64,000 nucleotides of DNA from Macrosoma leucophasiata (Eukaryota; Arthropoda; Insecta; Lepidoptera; Hedylidae), in the NCBI GenBank assembly GCA_036365455.1, contig JAWQUS010000023.1:4712001-4776000 (forward strand). The letters run 5' to 3'. The position numbers and the translations under genes were made by a program. Below, in pieces: positions 1-9,618 of the stretch (position 1 is its first letter; each line of letters begins with the position of its first letter). Under the pieces are notes generated by a model. It ran no database searches and was not told the origin of the DNA. It was given only the letters and a program-made list of their open reading frames with translations.

Positions 1-157
1 CATCTAGGTATTATACTATATTATAGCGAAATCTAAGCCTTCATACCTTAGCTTAATTATTCAAAAGGGCAAAACCGCCAGCGTTTTACCGACCACCTGG
101 GAGTAATGAACTGGACGGTGTTTTAAACCAGATTACATTTATTCGTATGTTTACACA

Positions 158-307
158 ATGTGGTGCGGTCAAAAGTCTTCGGCGTGCATGTATGAAGAGA
201 ATGATGAAGGTAGATGAGGCACGGGGGTGCGTCTGGACCGGGATATCTGGGGCTCCACACTCTCTGCCTACCCCGTTAGGGACCTGGCGTGAAGATACAT
301 ACAAACA
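158..307 (+). mobile_element. LINE-R 3' end fragment
   Basis: This is the 3' end of an RTE-like LINE that recurs about ten times in the window. It ends in CCTGGCGTGAAGATACATAC followed by a short ATAC-type tail. The sequence immediately upstream of the tail aligns with the C-terminal end of the long minus-strand reading frame at 21012 to 20365. It is strongly 5'-truncated and has no coding capacity of its own. Confidence 0.75.
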
Positions 308-437
308 TTTACACAATATGAAGAAAGTATTTGTATAAAGTAATGTTTTTTACTTTGGTAGAGTTCCAGTGTACGAGCGTAGCCACCACCAATTTGTTAA
401 TAAATAATAGTTTAATTTGATTTAAATAATAATTTCA

Positions 438-1085
438 CTGGTGGTAGAGCTCCAGTGACGGAGCTCGCGGACGTAGGCACCACCGCATTACCTGATATAT
501 GTATGTATCTTCACGCCAGGTCCCTAACGGGGTAGGCAGAGAGTGCAGAGCGCCAGATATCCCGGTTCTGACAAACCTCTCATGCCTCGTCTACTTTCAT
601 CATTCTCTTCATACATGCACGCCGATTCCTAAGACTTTTGATCCCACCATCAGACAGAACTCGACCTATTTGGTCATGGTAGGTCAGTCTTGGTAATTGA
701 ACATCCTGCACATTTGACAATGCAACTGACAAAGACAAAGCATTCTATAGCTAAAACGTAGGTATCTAATGTATCTATGTGTTTATGAATAAGGAGGTTG
801 AAATTTAGCACAAGTAAGTAATACCAGAAATAGAAACCTGAAAAAAATATTTATTTAGGGTACCACCCCTACATGTAACGCGCGGACATTTTTACCTGAT
901 ATACTTGCCGCTAAATGGTAGTGTTCAGCACTATCGTATTCCGGTCAGGTGGTAAGGTGCAGCCCTGTGATTGCCGGCACAGAGGCATAACACCTTAGGT
1001 AGGCCTCGGGAGTGGTAACGCATCTGCGTTTTGTCCTTGGTCTTTGTGTGGGTGTCTATAGGCTGCAGTCATCACTTAACATGAA
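438..1085 (+). mobile_element. SINE-A copy split by a later insertion
   Basis: SINE-A is a roughly 290-bp element present in about 30 copies here. It starts near CTGGTGGTAGAGCTCCAGTG, ends near CATTACATAAAAA, and has an A-rich tail. This copy is interrupted at 500-891, and the 12-bp TTACCTGATATA flanks the interruption at 488-499 and 892-903. The 3' tail is lost after CATCACTTAACAT. I call it SINE-like from size, copy number and A-tail; its head is not an obvious tRNA. Confidence 0.8.
500..891 (-). mobile_element. LINE-R tail insertion, chimeric, in SINE-A
   Basis: A minus-strand LINE-R 3' end occupies 500-692. It is joined to an unrelated stretch (695-891) containing a reverse fragment of the GGTTCCG repeat. 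The whole block is bounded by a perfect 12-bp target duplication, so it entered as one event. That suggests template switching during reverse transcription, or later rearrangement inside the insert. Confidence 0.65.
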
Positions 1086-1510
1086 ATAATAATACGAGTA
1101 TTTATCTACTTAACATACGTGGACGGTGGGATCGTGACGTCCGTCCACTTACAACAAAACAAAATATCTTTAGAAACACCACCGGAATGTTCTATTTCAC
1201 CTGCTGGTCCTTTGAGCGTCACTAGAAATATTAATCATCACACACATCGGCATTTCCGATCCTAAAGCATATGTAAATAAGGTACAATTTGCAACAGACC
1301 AGGCTCCAATGTCGACCTTCGCATGATAAATTCATAATCAAACATTTAGATACTCCGCCAACAAAGCCTGGGGGATTACGAATATATAATTATTGCATAA
1401 AACAGTTGGCCTGGCTCATTTTTAGGGTTCCGTGGTACAAGAGAGAAAAGGAACCCTTCGTTGTCCATCTGGCTATCTTTTTTTATACCTTACAACCGAA
1501 AACCAGCATC
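1086..1510. other. Unassigned stretch with a GGTTCCG-repeat scrap
   Basis: No gene is recognised. A short fragment near 1420-1460 (TTAGGGTTCCG, then GGAACCC) matches the ends of the larger elements at 43.0 and 59.9 kb. The rest shows nothing identifiable. Confidence 0.4.
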
Positions 1511-1687
1511 AGGTTCCGGCCTGACTTACGCTGAACTGGAATCTATTTGGTGCAGCCGTAAAACACTGCTTCTTATATTTTGTGTTTTTTTTACCATGTA
1601 CTTAACTCTTTATATGTGCGTTGTGTGTGTATTTGTTTTTTATATTCGTTTAAATTTATAACAGAATCTAAGCACTTATGTGGATTA
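1511..1687 (+). mobile_element. LINE-F 3' end remnant
   Basis: It matches 52850-53125 in sequence and order (CTGAACTGGAATCTATTTGGTGCAGCCG is the region of overlap; key shared core ATTTGGTGCAGCCG). The second copy continues to a tail with CACCAATAAA and a pyrimidine-rich end, typical of a non-LTR 3' UTR. This copy is cut off by the TIR element that begins at 1688. Confidence 0.5.
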
Positions 1688-2072
1688 TACAAGGTGTAAC
1701 CGCTAGGTCCAACAATAATTCAACAGTCCAAACCAATACTGATGTTGACTTAATTTCCCAAGGTCTTTTCTTCCCTGAGAAACTATAATCATCAGTTAAT
1801 ACGAGTCAAACTTTGATTCAAATTTAATGCGTTTCAACCCTGACAACAACGGCTGACGGCATATATCAGTCGAAGGCGAACGCTACGAGTGTGTGCGTGT
1901 GACATGCTGAGCGTCCGGACTTGTTAGGGTTATCAAATAAAATATCTAATTTTTAAACTTTGTTTGAAAAAAAAAGTTGTGATTTCATTGTTATTGTTTA
2001 CGTTAAATGATTTGAAACTTGATATAGATGAATAATTTAGAAAATTGTTGGACCTTGTCGTTACACCTTGTA
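1688..2072. mobile_element. Small TIR element
   Basis: Terminal inverted repeats of 29 bp match at 26 positions. The left end is 1688-1716 (starts TACAAGGTGTAAC) and the right end is 2044-2072 (ends GTTACACCTTGTA). The 385-bp interior has no transposase reading frame, so this is a MITE-like non-autonomous element. The right terminus is repeated again at 2182-2210 by a tandem duplication. I could not fix a superfamily or a clean target duplication. Confidence 0.6.
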
Positions 2073-2313
2073 AAGGTAGTTAAATTATTGGATTCTATTA
2101 TTAAGTTATAGTTTATTGGGTAAAGGTTCTCACGATTAAACCACTGAAGTACTTTCTTTTTTTTTCAAAAACTTTTAGAAAATTGTTGGACCTTGTCGTT
2201 ACACCTTGTAAAGGTAGTTAAATTATTGAATTCTATTATTAAGTTATAGTTTATTGGGTAAAGGTTCTCACGACTAAACCACTGAAGTACTTTCTTTTTT
2301 TTCAAAAACTCTA
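2041..2313. repeat. 138-bp tandem duplication
   Basis: The block beginning AAAATTGTTGGACC at 2041 is repeated at 2179 with only a few differences, giving a period of 138 bp. The unit contains the right inverted terminus of the TIR element plus about 100 bp of flank. The duplication therefore postdates that insertion. Confidence 0.9.
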
Positions 2314-2383
2314 CCCCAACTGTATAGGTCAATCGCCTTAATCGTTACTCATAGTCGTTTATAATAATATATCTCACTTGTAA

Positions 2384-2419
2384 TAGGCAGGTACTTTAAA
2401 TAATTAAAGTACCTGCCTA
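2384..2419. repeat. Perfect 16-bp inverted repeat
   Basis: Arms TAGGCAGGTACTTTAA (2384-2399) and its reverse complement (2404-2419) are separated by 4 nt. There is no coding context. Confidence 0.85.
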
Positions 2420-2596
2420 CTAAAATATTTAATTGTATATTGTTTACTTTCACGCAAGTTTACTACCGATTCTAACACGTAATTTCATAGATTACCATTT
2501 ATCACTATTATTATTTTTTATCAGCTTTATAGCCATTATGACTCATAAAAATCATGATATGGGTACCAACAAACTTTTAAAATTAAACCTCTGGCC

Positions 2597-2802
2597 GAGA
2601 ATATGTATATAGAATGGACACTTCGACGTCCCGCCCGATTTCCCCGCATCACCCAACCTTCTCCCCTCTGATGGGCAACTTGGTATTTTCTACGTGCTAC
2701 GCACACAGGTCCACGTGTAAATACACGTCACGTATTGATCTCTGTGTAATAGAGACCAAATTAAGCGTTTGTATGGAATTTTGGCGGAGTGTTTGCGGTG
2801 TG
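2597..2802 (+). repeat. Family B interspersed repeat, copy 1
   Basis: A roughly 205-bp unit runs from GAGAATATGTATA through CTACGTGCTACGCACACAGG to GGAATTTTGGCGGAGTGT. It recurs at 5671-6190 and 59573-59784. It has no reading frame of note, no terminal inverted repeat and no A-tail that I can see. Confidence 0.7.
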
Positions 2803-2949
2803 CCTCTGGTCTTGGCTTGACTGAAGAGATTCAGTTCCTTGTGAAGTGTAAGGATTTTTCGAAATTCTGCCATACAGTTAAATTACATTAGAATCTATGC
2901 TTTAGGCCTAAGAGGCTGAAAAGTTGCATTTTTTAACCTTGTATTATCT

Positions 2950-3115
2950 GAAGGCCTGCGCAGACGAAGGACTTTTGACCCTAGGGGGCAAAAATTCTTA
3001 AAGACTTTTCGTCGTACTCTTAGTCCTTTGTGTGCGTTATACAGTGTGCGTGTGTAATTGATATTGATGGATAAAAAAGTACCCCAGGGAGAGTATTTCG
3101 TCTGCGCAGGCCTTC
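2950..3115. mobile_element. 166-bp inverted-repeat element
   Basis: Perfect 19-bp arms GAAGGCCTGCGCAGACGAA (2950-2968) and the reverse complement (3097-3115) bound a non-coding interior. It abuts an RTE LINE fragment at 3116. It is probably a MITE; TTATCT at the left flank is also seen at 15516 beside a related GAAGGCC motif. Confidence 0.55.
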
Positions 3116-3545
3116 ATGGTGCCAGTGATGACGTATGAAACTGAAACGTGGTCGCTCACCATGTGGCCTAATAAGAAGGCTCAAGGGTCGCGCAGAGAGC
3201 AATGGAGGGAGCATAGCTCGGAGTTTCCTTACGGAATCCAATCAAAAATGAGAAGATCCGTATGAGAACCATAGTTACCGAACCTGCCGAATAGTGAAAC
3301 TCAAGTGGCAGAGGGCAGTGCACATAGCTTGATGAATCGATGGCCGTTGAGGCAGAAGAGTTCTCGAATGGCGACCGCTTACCGGAAGACGAAGCGTAGG
3401 CAGGCCCCCCAAGATGGACCGATCACCTGGTGAAGGTCGCGGGCAATTGATGGATGAAAGCAGCCCATGACCGTTCGTTGTGGCAATCTTTGGGGGATAC
3501 CTTTGTCTTGCAGTGGAAGGCTGAATGATGATGATAATCTGAGCG
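3116..3545 (+). mobile_element. RTE-like LINE C-terminal and 3' end remnant
   Basis: Translation gives scattered matches to the post-RT region of insect RTE-clade endonuclease/reverse transcriptases (pattern VMTYETETWSLTM, then a WxSLxxxF..QW ending). It ends in a GATGATGAT tail. Many stops and frameshifts show it is dead. The 62392-62525 fragment is the same family end. Confidence 0.65.
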
Positions 3546-3723
3546 AGTAGACTAGAAAATATATACACATATACTCTTTAACTTACATTATGATTACAGT
3601 AATGTATCATCGTATTACCACAGTCTAAACAAAACGAGCATGTTAATGGCAAGACATACCTTAATAGTGCAAAATATCGAATTCAGTTGAATTATTCTGA
3701 GAGAAATTAAAAATAATATAAAT

Positions 3724-4222
3724 ACGCTTACACTCACAGCCTCACACTAGATATAAACCTGTGTCGTGGGTGCCGTTGTACACATACAACACATACACAA
3801 ACACCTAGACCCGAAACAAATATCTGTAGGCCATCGGCCATTTTTTTTTTATGTCATAGGATTGACAGATAAGCAGACGAGCCACCTGATAGAAAGTGGT
3901 TACCGTCGCCTATGAACATTTGCATCACCAGGGGAGTTGGACTCTTTTGAGTTTTGAAGAACCCCATATTGTAGCGCCGGGGGAACCTCAGAGGGAAGTT
4001 AGTTTTACAATTTGCACGTTCTAGGAGGAATGAACGCGCGACTCGGACCGTTGAGCACTTCCAAGTCTGCAATCTGTGCGGGTGGAACTTCTCTCTTCGG
4101 CGGGTGGTGCGATGTAGGAATATTAAGGCCATACAGATATTTGTCCGGGACGGGGATGGAACCCGCGAGCCTCGGTTTAAACCGTCGGCACACACCGCCG
4201 GACCAAATGGCTCGTCAAACAA
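3724..4222 (-). mobile_element. SINE-B copy (tRNA-headed), split
   Basis: SINE-B has a tRNA-like head with a B-box like GGTTCGATCCC, then a body ending in a GTGTGAGGCTG..AAGCGTATTTTA motif. Here it lies on the minus strand with its head at 4222 and its tail near 3724. It is interrupted at 3839-4128 by another repeat. Confidence 0.7.
3839..4128. repeat. Repeat nested in SINE-B
   Basis: About 290 bp begins after a T-run and ends at TTAAGGCCAT. GGCCAT on both sides may be the target duplication. The sequence (with GCCACCTGAT, ATATTGTAGCG and GCGGGTGGTGCGATG) resembles a widespread lepidopteran interspersed repeat. The open frames across it are incidental. Confidence 0.5.
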
Positions 4223-4440
4223 TCGAATGATATAGCTGTCGTCTTGACAAAAAGTTTGTTATTGATATAAATAGAGAATCCACATTCATCAGATTAAAGC
4301 TGAGTGCCCTTTGCGCCCTTCGTTTGAAGTTTCGATCCCCGTTGAAGTAGACTAGTGCCGGACAGACGGATAAAGAGAATCCTAAAAAACGTCTTTTCGA
4401 GTACAGCCGTAGACAAAAGTAGAACGTTTACTTTAAAAAT

Positions 4441-4742
4441 TGTTTTAAATTATTTCGCATTAACACATGCTTGTGAAATATATTTTATTTTAAAGAAAAA
4501 TGGAAAGAAAAATTTGTCTTCAGGCGAGACTCGAACTCGCGGCCTACTGGGAATCTAGTCCAGCCGCTCTTCCAATTGAGCTACTGAAGTCCTGCCCGAT
4601 TTGTCAAATCTTTCCTTCACATTTATTGCATTGCTTTATGGTAGCAGCAGCGCCATCTATTGCCAACCATGCTAGTTAGGCAACGAGTTCGAGTCTCGCC
4701 TGAAGTCAAAAATGTTTCTTTCCATTTTTCTTTAAAATAAAA
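4441..4742. mobile_element. Foldback tRNA-like element, copy D (internally deleted)
   Basis: It is flanked by the exact 12-bp duplication TACTTTAAAAAT (4429-4440 and 4743-4754). The left arm carries a minus-strand tRNA-like sequence and an upstream leader (to GTTAGGCAAC). It then jumps straight to the T-arm half of the right-arm tRNA (GAGTTCGAGTCTCGCC) and ends TTTAAAATAAAA. The loop and most of the right arm are missing compared with copies B and C. Confidence 0.8.
4515..4591 (-). tRNA. tRNA-like sequence in foldback copy D
   Basis: It folds as an 8-bp acceptor, a GCTC/GAGC D-stem with GG in the loop, and a 5-bp GCGAG/CTCGC T-stem with loop TTCGAGT. The anticodon stem is imperfect. With U33 fixed, the triplet is AGA, but there is no long variable arm as a serine tRNA would have and position 37 is T. 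A T-run follows the 3' end. It is most likely an element-borne pseudo-tRNA. Confidence 0.5.
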
Positions 4743-4754
4743 TACTTTAAAAAT

Positions 4755-4986
4755 GTTAAGAAATCATAAACTAGCTCACATTATTTTAAAAAAGCTTTTC
4801 ATTAAATATTCTACAACAATAATTAAGTTGATAAAAAACTGTGTCACGTCGTTTCGCCACGTGATGTTTCGTGCTGGCGACAAATAAAAAATGAAGGCAT
4901 TTTTTTTTAATAATTAAGAATTTTACCAGCTTTATGTTTTCTTAGTTCGTTGTATGTTTTGTCATAGTAGTTGGGAAGATATTTTT
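4755..4986. other. Unassigned AT-rich stretch
   Basis: I see no gene, tRNA or repeat family member here. Confidence 0.4.
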
Positions 4987-5257
4987 TTATAAAAAAAGGT
5001 AGCAAACAATTGTACAGCTCACATTGATGTTAAGTGATGACTGCAGCCTATAGATATCTTTCTACCCAAAAACCAGAAGTCAAAATGCAGATGCGTTGTC
5101 ACCCTTGAGACCTAAGTTGTTATGTCTCTGTGATAGTTATTGCGGGGTCATACATTACCATCTAACCGGACCACGGTAGTGCTGAACACAAGCATTTGAC
5201 GGCAGATAGATTAGGTAAAGAGATGGTGCCTACGCCCTCAACTGCACTGGAACTGAA
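4987..5257 (-). mobile_element. SINE-A copy, diverged
   Basis: It is in reverse orientation. The tail side is at 4987 (TTTTTTTATAAAAAAAGG) and the head is near 5257. It differs from the main type in several short indels, so it is an older copy or subfamily. Confidence 0.75.
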
Positions 5258-5456
5258 AAGAGTTAATTTTTTTTTTTTTAATTTTAAGAAATATTTTTTC
5301 AACGATTTTTTTTCTAAATTGTGAGATTTTTAACCGTAAACGGCGAATTGTGGCTCTTCGCATGTGTGCTTGAATGTTCATATAATTTACCTCTGCCTGC
5401 CTCTTCAAATAATTCAGGCATCACGTCTATTGTTAAAACCATTGTATGTTTTTTAT

Positions 5457-5622
5457 GGCCCTGTAATTTCCGGCACAGAGGCATAACACCTTAGGCCACA
5501 GGAGTGGTAACGCATCTGCATTTTGACCTTGGTCTTTGTGTGGGTGTCTATAGGCTGCAGACATCACTTAACATCAATGTGAACTCCATGCTTGTTTATC
5601 TTTTCCATTACATAAAAAAGTA
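5457..5622 (+). mobile_element. SINE-A 3' half
   Basis: It starts at GCCCTGTAATTTCCGGCACAG and runs to CCATTACATAAAAAA. The 5' half is missing. Confidence 0.75.
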
Positions 5623-5670
5623 GATGTCTATAGGCTAGAAATCACTTACTGTGAGTTCCGTCGTATCGCC

Positions 5671-6190
5671 AGAGAATATGTAATAATACTACGTATAGAA
5701 TGGTCACTTCGACGTCCCGCCCGATGCCCCTGCCTCACCCAACCTCCTCCCCTCTTACGGGACACGTTTGGTATTCTCTACGTGCTACGCACACAGGTGC
5801 ATGTGTAAATACACGTCACTGATTCTAGTGTCTGTGTAATAGAGTTAGGTAGAGTTCCAGTGACGGAGCTCGCGGGCGTAGGCACCACCGTATTACCTAA
5901 TATACTTGCCGCTAAATGGTAGTGTTCAGCACTATCGTGTTCCGGTCAGGTGGTAATGTACGGCCCTGTAATTTCAGGCACAGAGGCATATTACCTAATG
6001 CCTCAGGAGTGACAGCGCATCTGCATTTTGAACTCTGGTCATTGTGTGGGTGTCTATAGGCTGCAGTCATAACTTAACATCAATGTGAACTGCATGCCTG
6101 TTTGCCACATTTTATTACATAAAAAAAAAAATAGCAACCAAATTAAGCGTTTGTATGGAATTTTGGCGGAGTGTCCGCGGTGTGGTATCG
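5671..6190 (+). repeat. Family B repeat, copy 2, with SINE-A inside
   Basis: It matches the 2597 copy from AGAGAATATGTAATA to GTGTAATAGAG, is interrupted by SINE-A, and resumes at CAACCAAATTAAGCG. The order shows that the SINE-A insertion came later. Confidence 0.75.
5845..6133 (+). mobile_element. Full-length SINE-A nested in family B
   Basis: It is near full length, from GGTAGAGTTCCAGTGACGGAG to TTATTACATAAAAAAAAAAA. It is a useful reference copy because both ends are defined by the interrupted host repeat. Confidence 0.85.
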
Positions 6191-6222
6191 CATCGCTGTT
6201 TTGTGTAAACGCCTTAGGGCGG

Positions 6223-6267
6223 TGTTTACTCTTGAAACGTTATTAGTTAACGTTTCAAGAGTAAACA
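6223..6267. repeat. Perfect 20-bp inverted repeat
   Basis: Arms TGTTTACTCTTGAAACGTTA (6223-6242) and reverse complement (6248-6267) leave a 5-nt loop. It sits at the junction of a family B remnant and AT-rich sequence. Confidence 0.85.
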
Positions 6268-6817
6268 AAATAAAACAACATTTTATTACATTATTGCTTT
6301 TTACTAAAAACTCAAGGTAATGTCACAAATATGTACAAATAAATACTAAAACTAACCAACAATAAATATATTACAACAAATTTCATTCAAACAAAACAAA
6401 TTATCTTTGTAGTAATCGAAACTAAACGGACTAAATAATTGAAAACAGAAGTACTATAAAGGAATGACAGATAAAAGGTTATCCAGGACCCAAATCGTTG
6501 GAATAAATGTAATTTTCTATCAGACATAAAGACGTTCAGTGGGCTGGAACATTAATTCTAAGCTACATTTACATTCTAAAAACAAAGTGAAATTGAAGAT
6601 TTGAACAATGAACAATTTTATTATGAAAATAAATACGTATTGGAAGACAATACATATAACTAAAGACAATTAAAAAATATCTTGTGAGACGTCACACACA
6701 AAATTGAAATAAAAATATATTTAAAATAACTTTTAATTTGAGCAAGAATAAAAAAAACAAGTCAAAAAATGTTTCCATATATCGTAAGTAGGTAGGTCTA
6801 TTATCATTTACATTCGT
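6268..6817. other. AT-rich unassigned stretch
   Basis: About 550 bp are rich in AAAT and ACAA runs. No reading frame, tRNA or family match was found. Confidence 0.4.
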
Positions 6818-6990
6818 ACTGGTGGTAGAGCTCCAGTGACGGAGCTCGCGGGCGTAGGCCTCAGGAGTGGTAACGCATCTGCATTTTGACCTTGGTCTTT
6901 GTGTGGGTGTCTATAGGCTGCAGTCATCACTTAACATCAATGTGAACTGCATGCTTGTTTGCCACGTCAATTACATAAAAAAAAATATTA
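6818..6990 (+). mobile_element. SINE-A with internal deletion
   Basis: The head (CTGGTGGTAGAGCTCCAGTG to GGGCGTAGGC) is joined directly to the CCTCAGGAGTGG region and an intact A-tail. About 120 bp of middle sequence is missing. GTAGGC and TTAGGC at the two breakpoints suggest slippage on a short repeat. Confidence 0.8.
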
Positions 6991-7205
6991 AAATAATTAA
7001 AAATAATTTAAAATATATATATATTATCCAAGTGTCTTTATAAAAAAACTAAAACGGGTAAACGATAACCGATAATTTACATCGTAACGCCATTGCCTCG
7101 AGATGGGACTAACTGTGACCCGCAGGCATTGAGTCACTTGAGTCATCAACACTCCCAGCGCGAGACAACACAATCCATTTTCTCTATTGTGGGAGAAAAT
7201 ACCAA

Positions 7206-7304
7206 GAGAACAATAAATGTGTGCCGTCTATTACAGATCAATTTGTTCCGACTTGATCACTGTCAATCTGTTTAAGGTAGATGGCACACGTTTATTGTTT
7301 TCTC
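7206..7304. repeat. Imperfect 25-bp inverted repeat
   Basis: The left arm at 7206-7230 (GAGAACAATAAATGTGTGCC start) pairs with 7278-7304. It may be a short MITE, but no target duplication could be fixed. The surrounding 7000-7720 holds nothing else identifiable apart from a short scrap at 7345-7375 resembling the outer arm of the foldback elements. Confidence 0.5.
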
Positions 7305-7721
7305 GGCTCGCCACTGTGTTATGCTGTCTGTTTACTTGTATTTGGAAATAAGAAAAAAAAATGGAAAGAAAAATGTGACATCTGGCAGGAATTCAACAGG
7401 TTTTCAGATATTACCTATTTACAGAAGCAGCAAGAAATTGACTTGTATTTGTTTTTATTACATTGCATTTTTTGCGCCATGCGAGTCAATTAAAAGATGT
7501 TGGAATCATAAAATGTATGTGAAGCCCAATACTGTCTTTATTCACACAGCCACTTACACACACAACATCAAAACTTTTCCACGTGTGAGTTTTTCTGTTA
7601 TTTCACTCTTGTTTTAGTTACTAAATCTTGATATATTAAAGATACAATATATCACTAGAAATTATAGCATTGTATACAATACAATCTTGAACGAGACAGA
7701 CAACGAAAGGTCAGATAAATG

Positions 7722-8783
7722 AGTGGTAAATAATATAAAGCTTACAATACCATTTGTGGGAAATCTTATTAATAATTAAATAACTCAACAAAAACTCTTG
7801 ACTTAATCAAAGTGATATAAATAAATACTTTAAAAAGTAGAAATGGAAAAATAAAGCAACAATTGCACAATTAGAGAATGAAAAAAGAAATAACCCGTCG
7901 GGTAACTGCAGTTTAATTTAATGTTTTTAGGGTTTGTTCGGGAATAACGAGATACTTATGCAAATAGAGGGTTAAACAAATAACGTTGTCGAGTTATTAT
8001 AACTTAATTAATAAAGTAAAGGAGTAGAATCGCAAATATAATTATCTATATTTAAGCACTAGAAATCCCGCTGAGGGACTTGCGTTCGTTTAGTTTATTG
8101 AGTGGTAAATAAAAATAAAGCTTACAATACCATTTGTGTGAAAATCTTATACACATTAATCAAAAATCTTATAAATATTAAACACATTGACTTAATCAAA
8201 GTGATATTAGGCTTAGAATAGATGAATACTTTAAAAAGTAAAAATGGGAAAATTAAGCGACAATTTCACGATTAGAGAAAGAAAAAAGAAATAACCCGTC
8301 GGGTAACTGCAGATTAATTTAATGAGGCCAGTTAACTGTTCCAGAGTTTGTTTAGGCATAACGAGATAGATACTTATGTAAATAGAGGGTTAAACAAATA
8401 ACTTTGTAAAGATATTAACTTAATCAATATAATAAAGGAGTTGAATCGTAGATAGAATCACTCTAATATTATAAACGTGAATTTCTTTGTTTGGATGTTT
8501 GTCCGTCAATCACGCCGAAACTACTGAACTAATTTTAATGAAATTTGTTATGCAGCTATCTGCATAACAAATTTCATTCAATTCAGCTTTACCCTGGTAT
8601 AAGCTGACTTATACTACTTTTTATCCCGAAAAAATGTTTCTGTGGGATGCCATGGGATGCTTTGATGAGTTTCCACAGGTTACGCGAAAAGCGACCTACA
8701 AGTGGGCGGAGTCGCGGGCAACAGCTAGCTATATTTAAGCACTAGAAAACCCGCTGTGGGACTTACGTTTGTTTAGGTTTGTT
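7722..8783. repeat. Local tandem duplication of about 375 bp
   Basis: The block from GAGTGGTAAATAATATAAAGC (7722) to CTATATTTAAGCACTAGAAA (near 8050) is repeated from 8099 to about 8783. Shared landmarks include CTTACAATACCATTTGTG, AACCCGTCGGGTAACTGCAG and GAGGGTTAAACAAATAAC. The second copy contains a later insertion at 8461-8727. Confidence 0.85.
8461..8727 (+). mobile_element. Helitron-like short element in duplicated block
   Basis: It begins near TCTAATATTATAAACG and ends with a GC-rich segment and CAACAGCTAGC. The matching elements at 13900 and elsewhere end in CTAGT. Comparison with the unduplicated block shows this piece was inserted. Near its middle is a perfect 19-bp hairpin (8537-8555 and 8560-8578). 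The Helitron assignment rests only on the 3' end shape. Confidence 0.5.
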
Positions 8784-8821
8784 CCGTATCTCGTTGGATT
8801 GTTCATTAATTGAATAAATAT

Positions 8822-8948
8822 GACGAATGACTTAACAGATAGGTATATAATGCGAATGCAGTATCAAATCTCGATTAAGCGAATGACAAAACAGATAGAC
8901 AATGCGAATGCAGATGTATTAAATGTCGATTAAGCGAATGACAAAACT
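8822..8948. repeat. 55-bp imperfect tandem repeat, about 2.3 units
   Basis: GATTAAGCGAATGACAAAAC occurs at 8873 and 8928, and AATGCGAATGCAG recurs with the same period. Confidence 0.7.
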
Positions 8949-9150
8949 GGCATACACTGCAGTTGTTTTGCTTAAGCCCAGAAAAACCAAGACTGGTCAT
9001 CCTTGAACAAGTACTGTCTGAAAACGAAAACAGAAGCCTTCGGCATCAGCGTGAATGTATGAAGAAAGTGTAGTATGTAGGAGAAACATGGAAAGACTAG
9101 ACTAGATAGGTCTATTTCTTTCTCAAAATTTCTTTCATATTAGTAACTTC

Positions 9151-9370
9151 GACGACCCGGTTGGTCCAGAGGTGTGAGTTGACCGTTTGATTCGAAGGGT
9201 CGCGGGTTCGATCCCCGCACCGCGACAAATATTTGTATAACCTACAGATATTTGTTTCGGGTCTGGGTGTTTGTGTATGTGTTGTATGTGTACAACGGCA
9301 CCCACGACACAGGTTTTATACCTACTGTGGGGCTGTGAGTGTTTGCGTATTTTATTTTGTTTATTTATTA
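9151..9370 (+). mobile_element. SINE-B copy with intact B-box
   Basis: The tRNA-like head (GACGACCCGGTTGGTCC) has a B-box GGTTCGATCCC at 9205-9215. The body continues through GGGTCTGGGTGTTTGTG to GCGTATTTTATTTTG. The A/T-rich tail ends about 60 bp past the CSP stop codon. On the opposite strand it supplies AATAAA motifs that could serve the CSP transcript. Confidence 0.8.
9360..9369 (-). promoter_or_regulatory. Candidate CSP polyadenylation signals
   Basis: Two overlapping AATAAA motifs on the minus strand (9360-9365 and 9364-9369) lie about 60 nt after the CSP stop codon. They fall in the antisense of the SINE-B tail. Position fits a 3' end signal; use is inferred only. Confidence 0.45.
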
Positions 9371-9427
9371 TTTATATTAACCAAAAAACTATGGCGTTCA
9401 TCAAATTTATGTAAATGTATATTTTAA

Positions 9428-9618
9428 TTATTTTTCTATGGAGCTTAGTTCTTTTTCGTACTTCGCTGAATAAGTACGTTCGGGATCATAAATGTCCACC
9501 AGCTCTTGCCAGGAAGTCGGTTCGTTTGTCATCATATACTTTATCACCTTCCTGATGCCATTCCGCTGCGAATCCGTACATTTTTCGCATCCATTTTGAA
9601 GAGCCTCAGGGATATGCG
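9428..9618 (-). CDS. CSP: CSP exon 2
   Basis: Translation runs from codon 63 (split TCG, Ser) to the TAA stop at 9428-9430. It carries Cys73 and Cys76 (GCEKCTDSQRNG) and the conserved EPTSWQELVDIYDPERTY block. The acceptor AG is at 9619-9620, preceded by a moderately pyrimidine-rich TAAATTTATTCC. It is too short and lacks a start codon, so simple ORF scans miss it. Confidence 0.94.

Noticed and set aside
3854..4222. 122-codon minus-strand frame
   Set aside because: It spans a nested repeat and the SINE-B head; translation crosses element borders.
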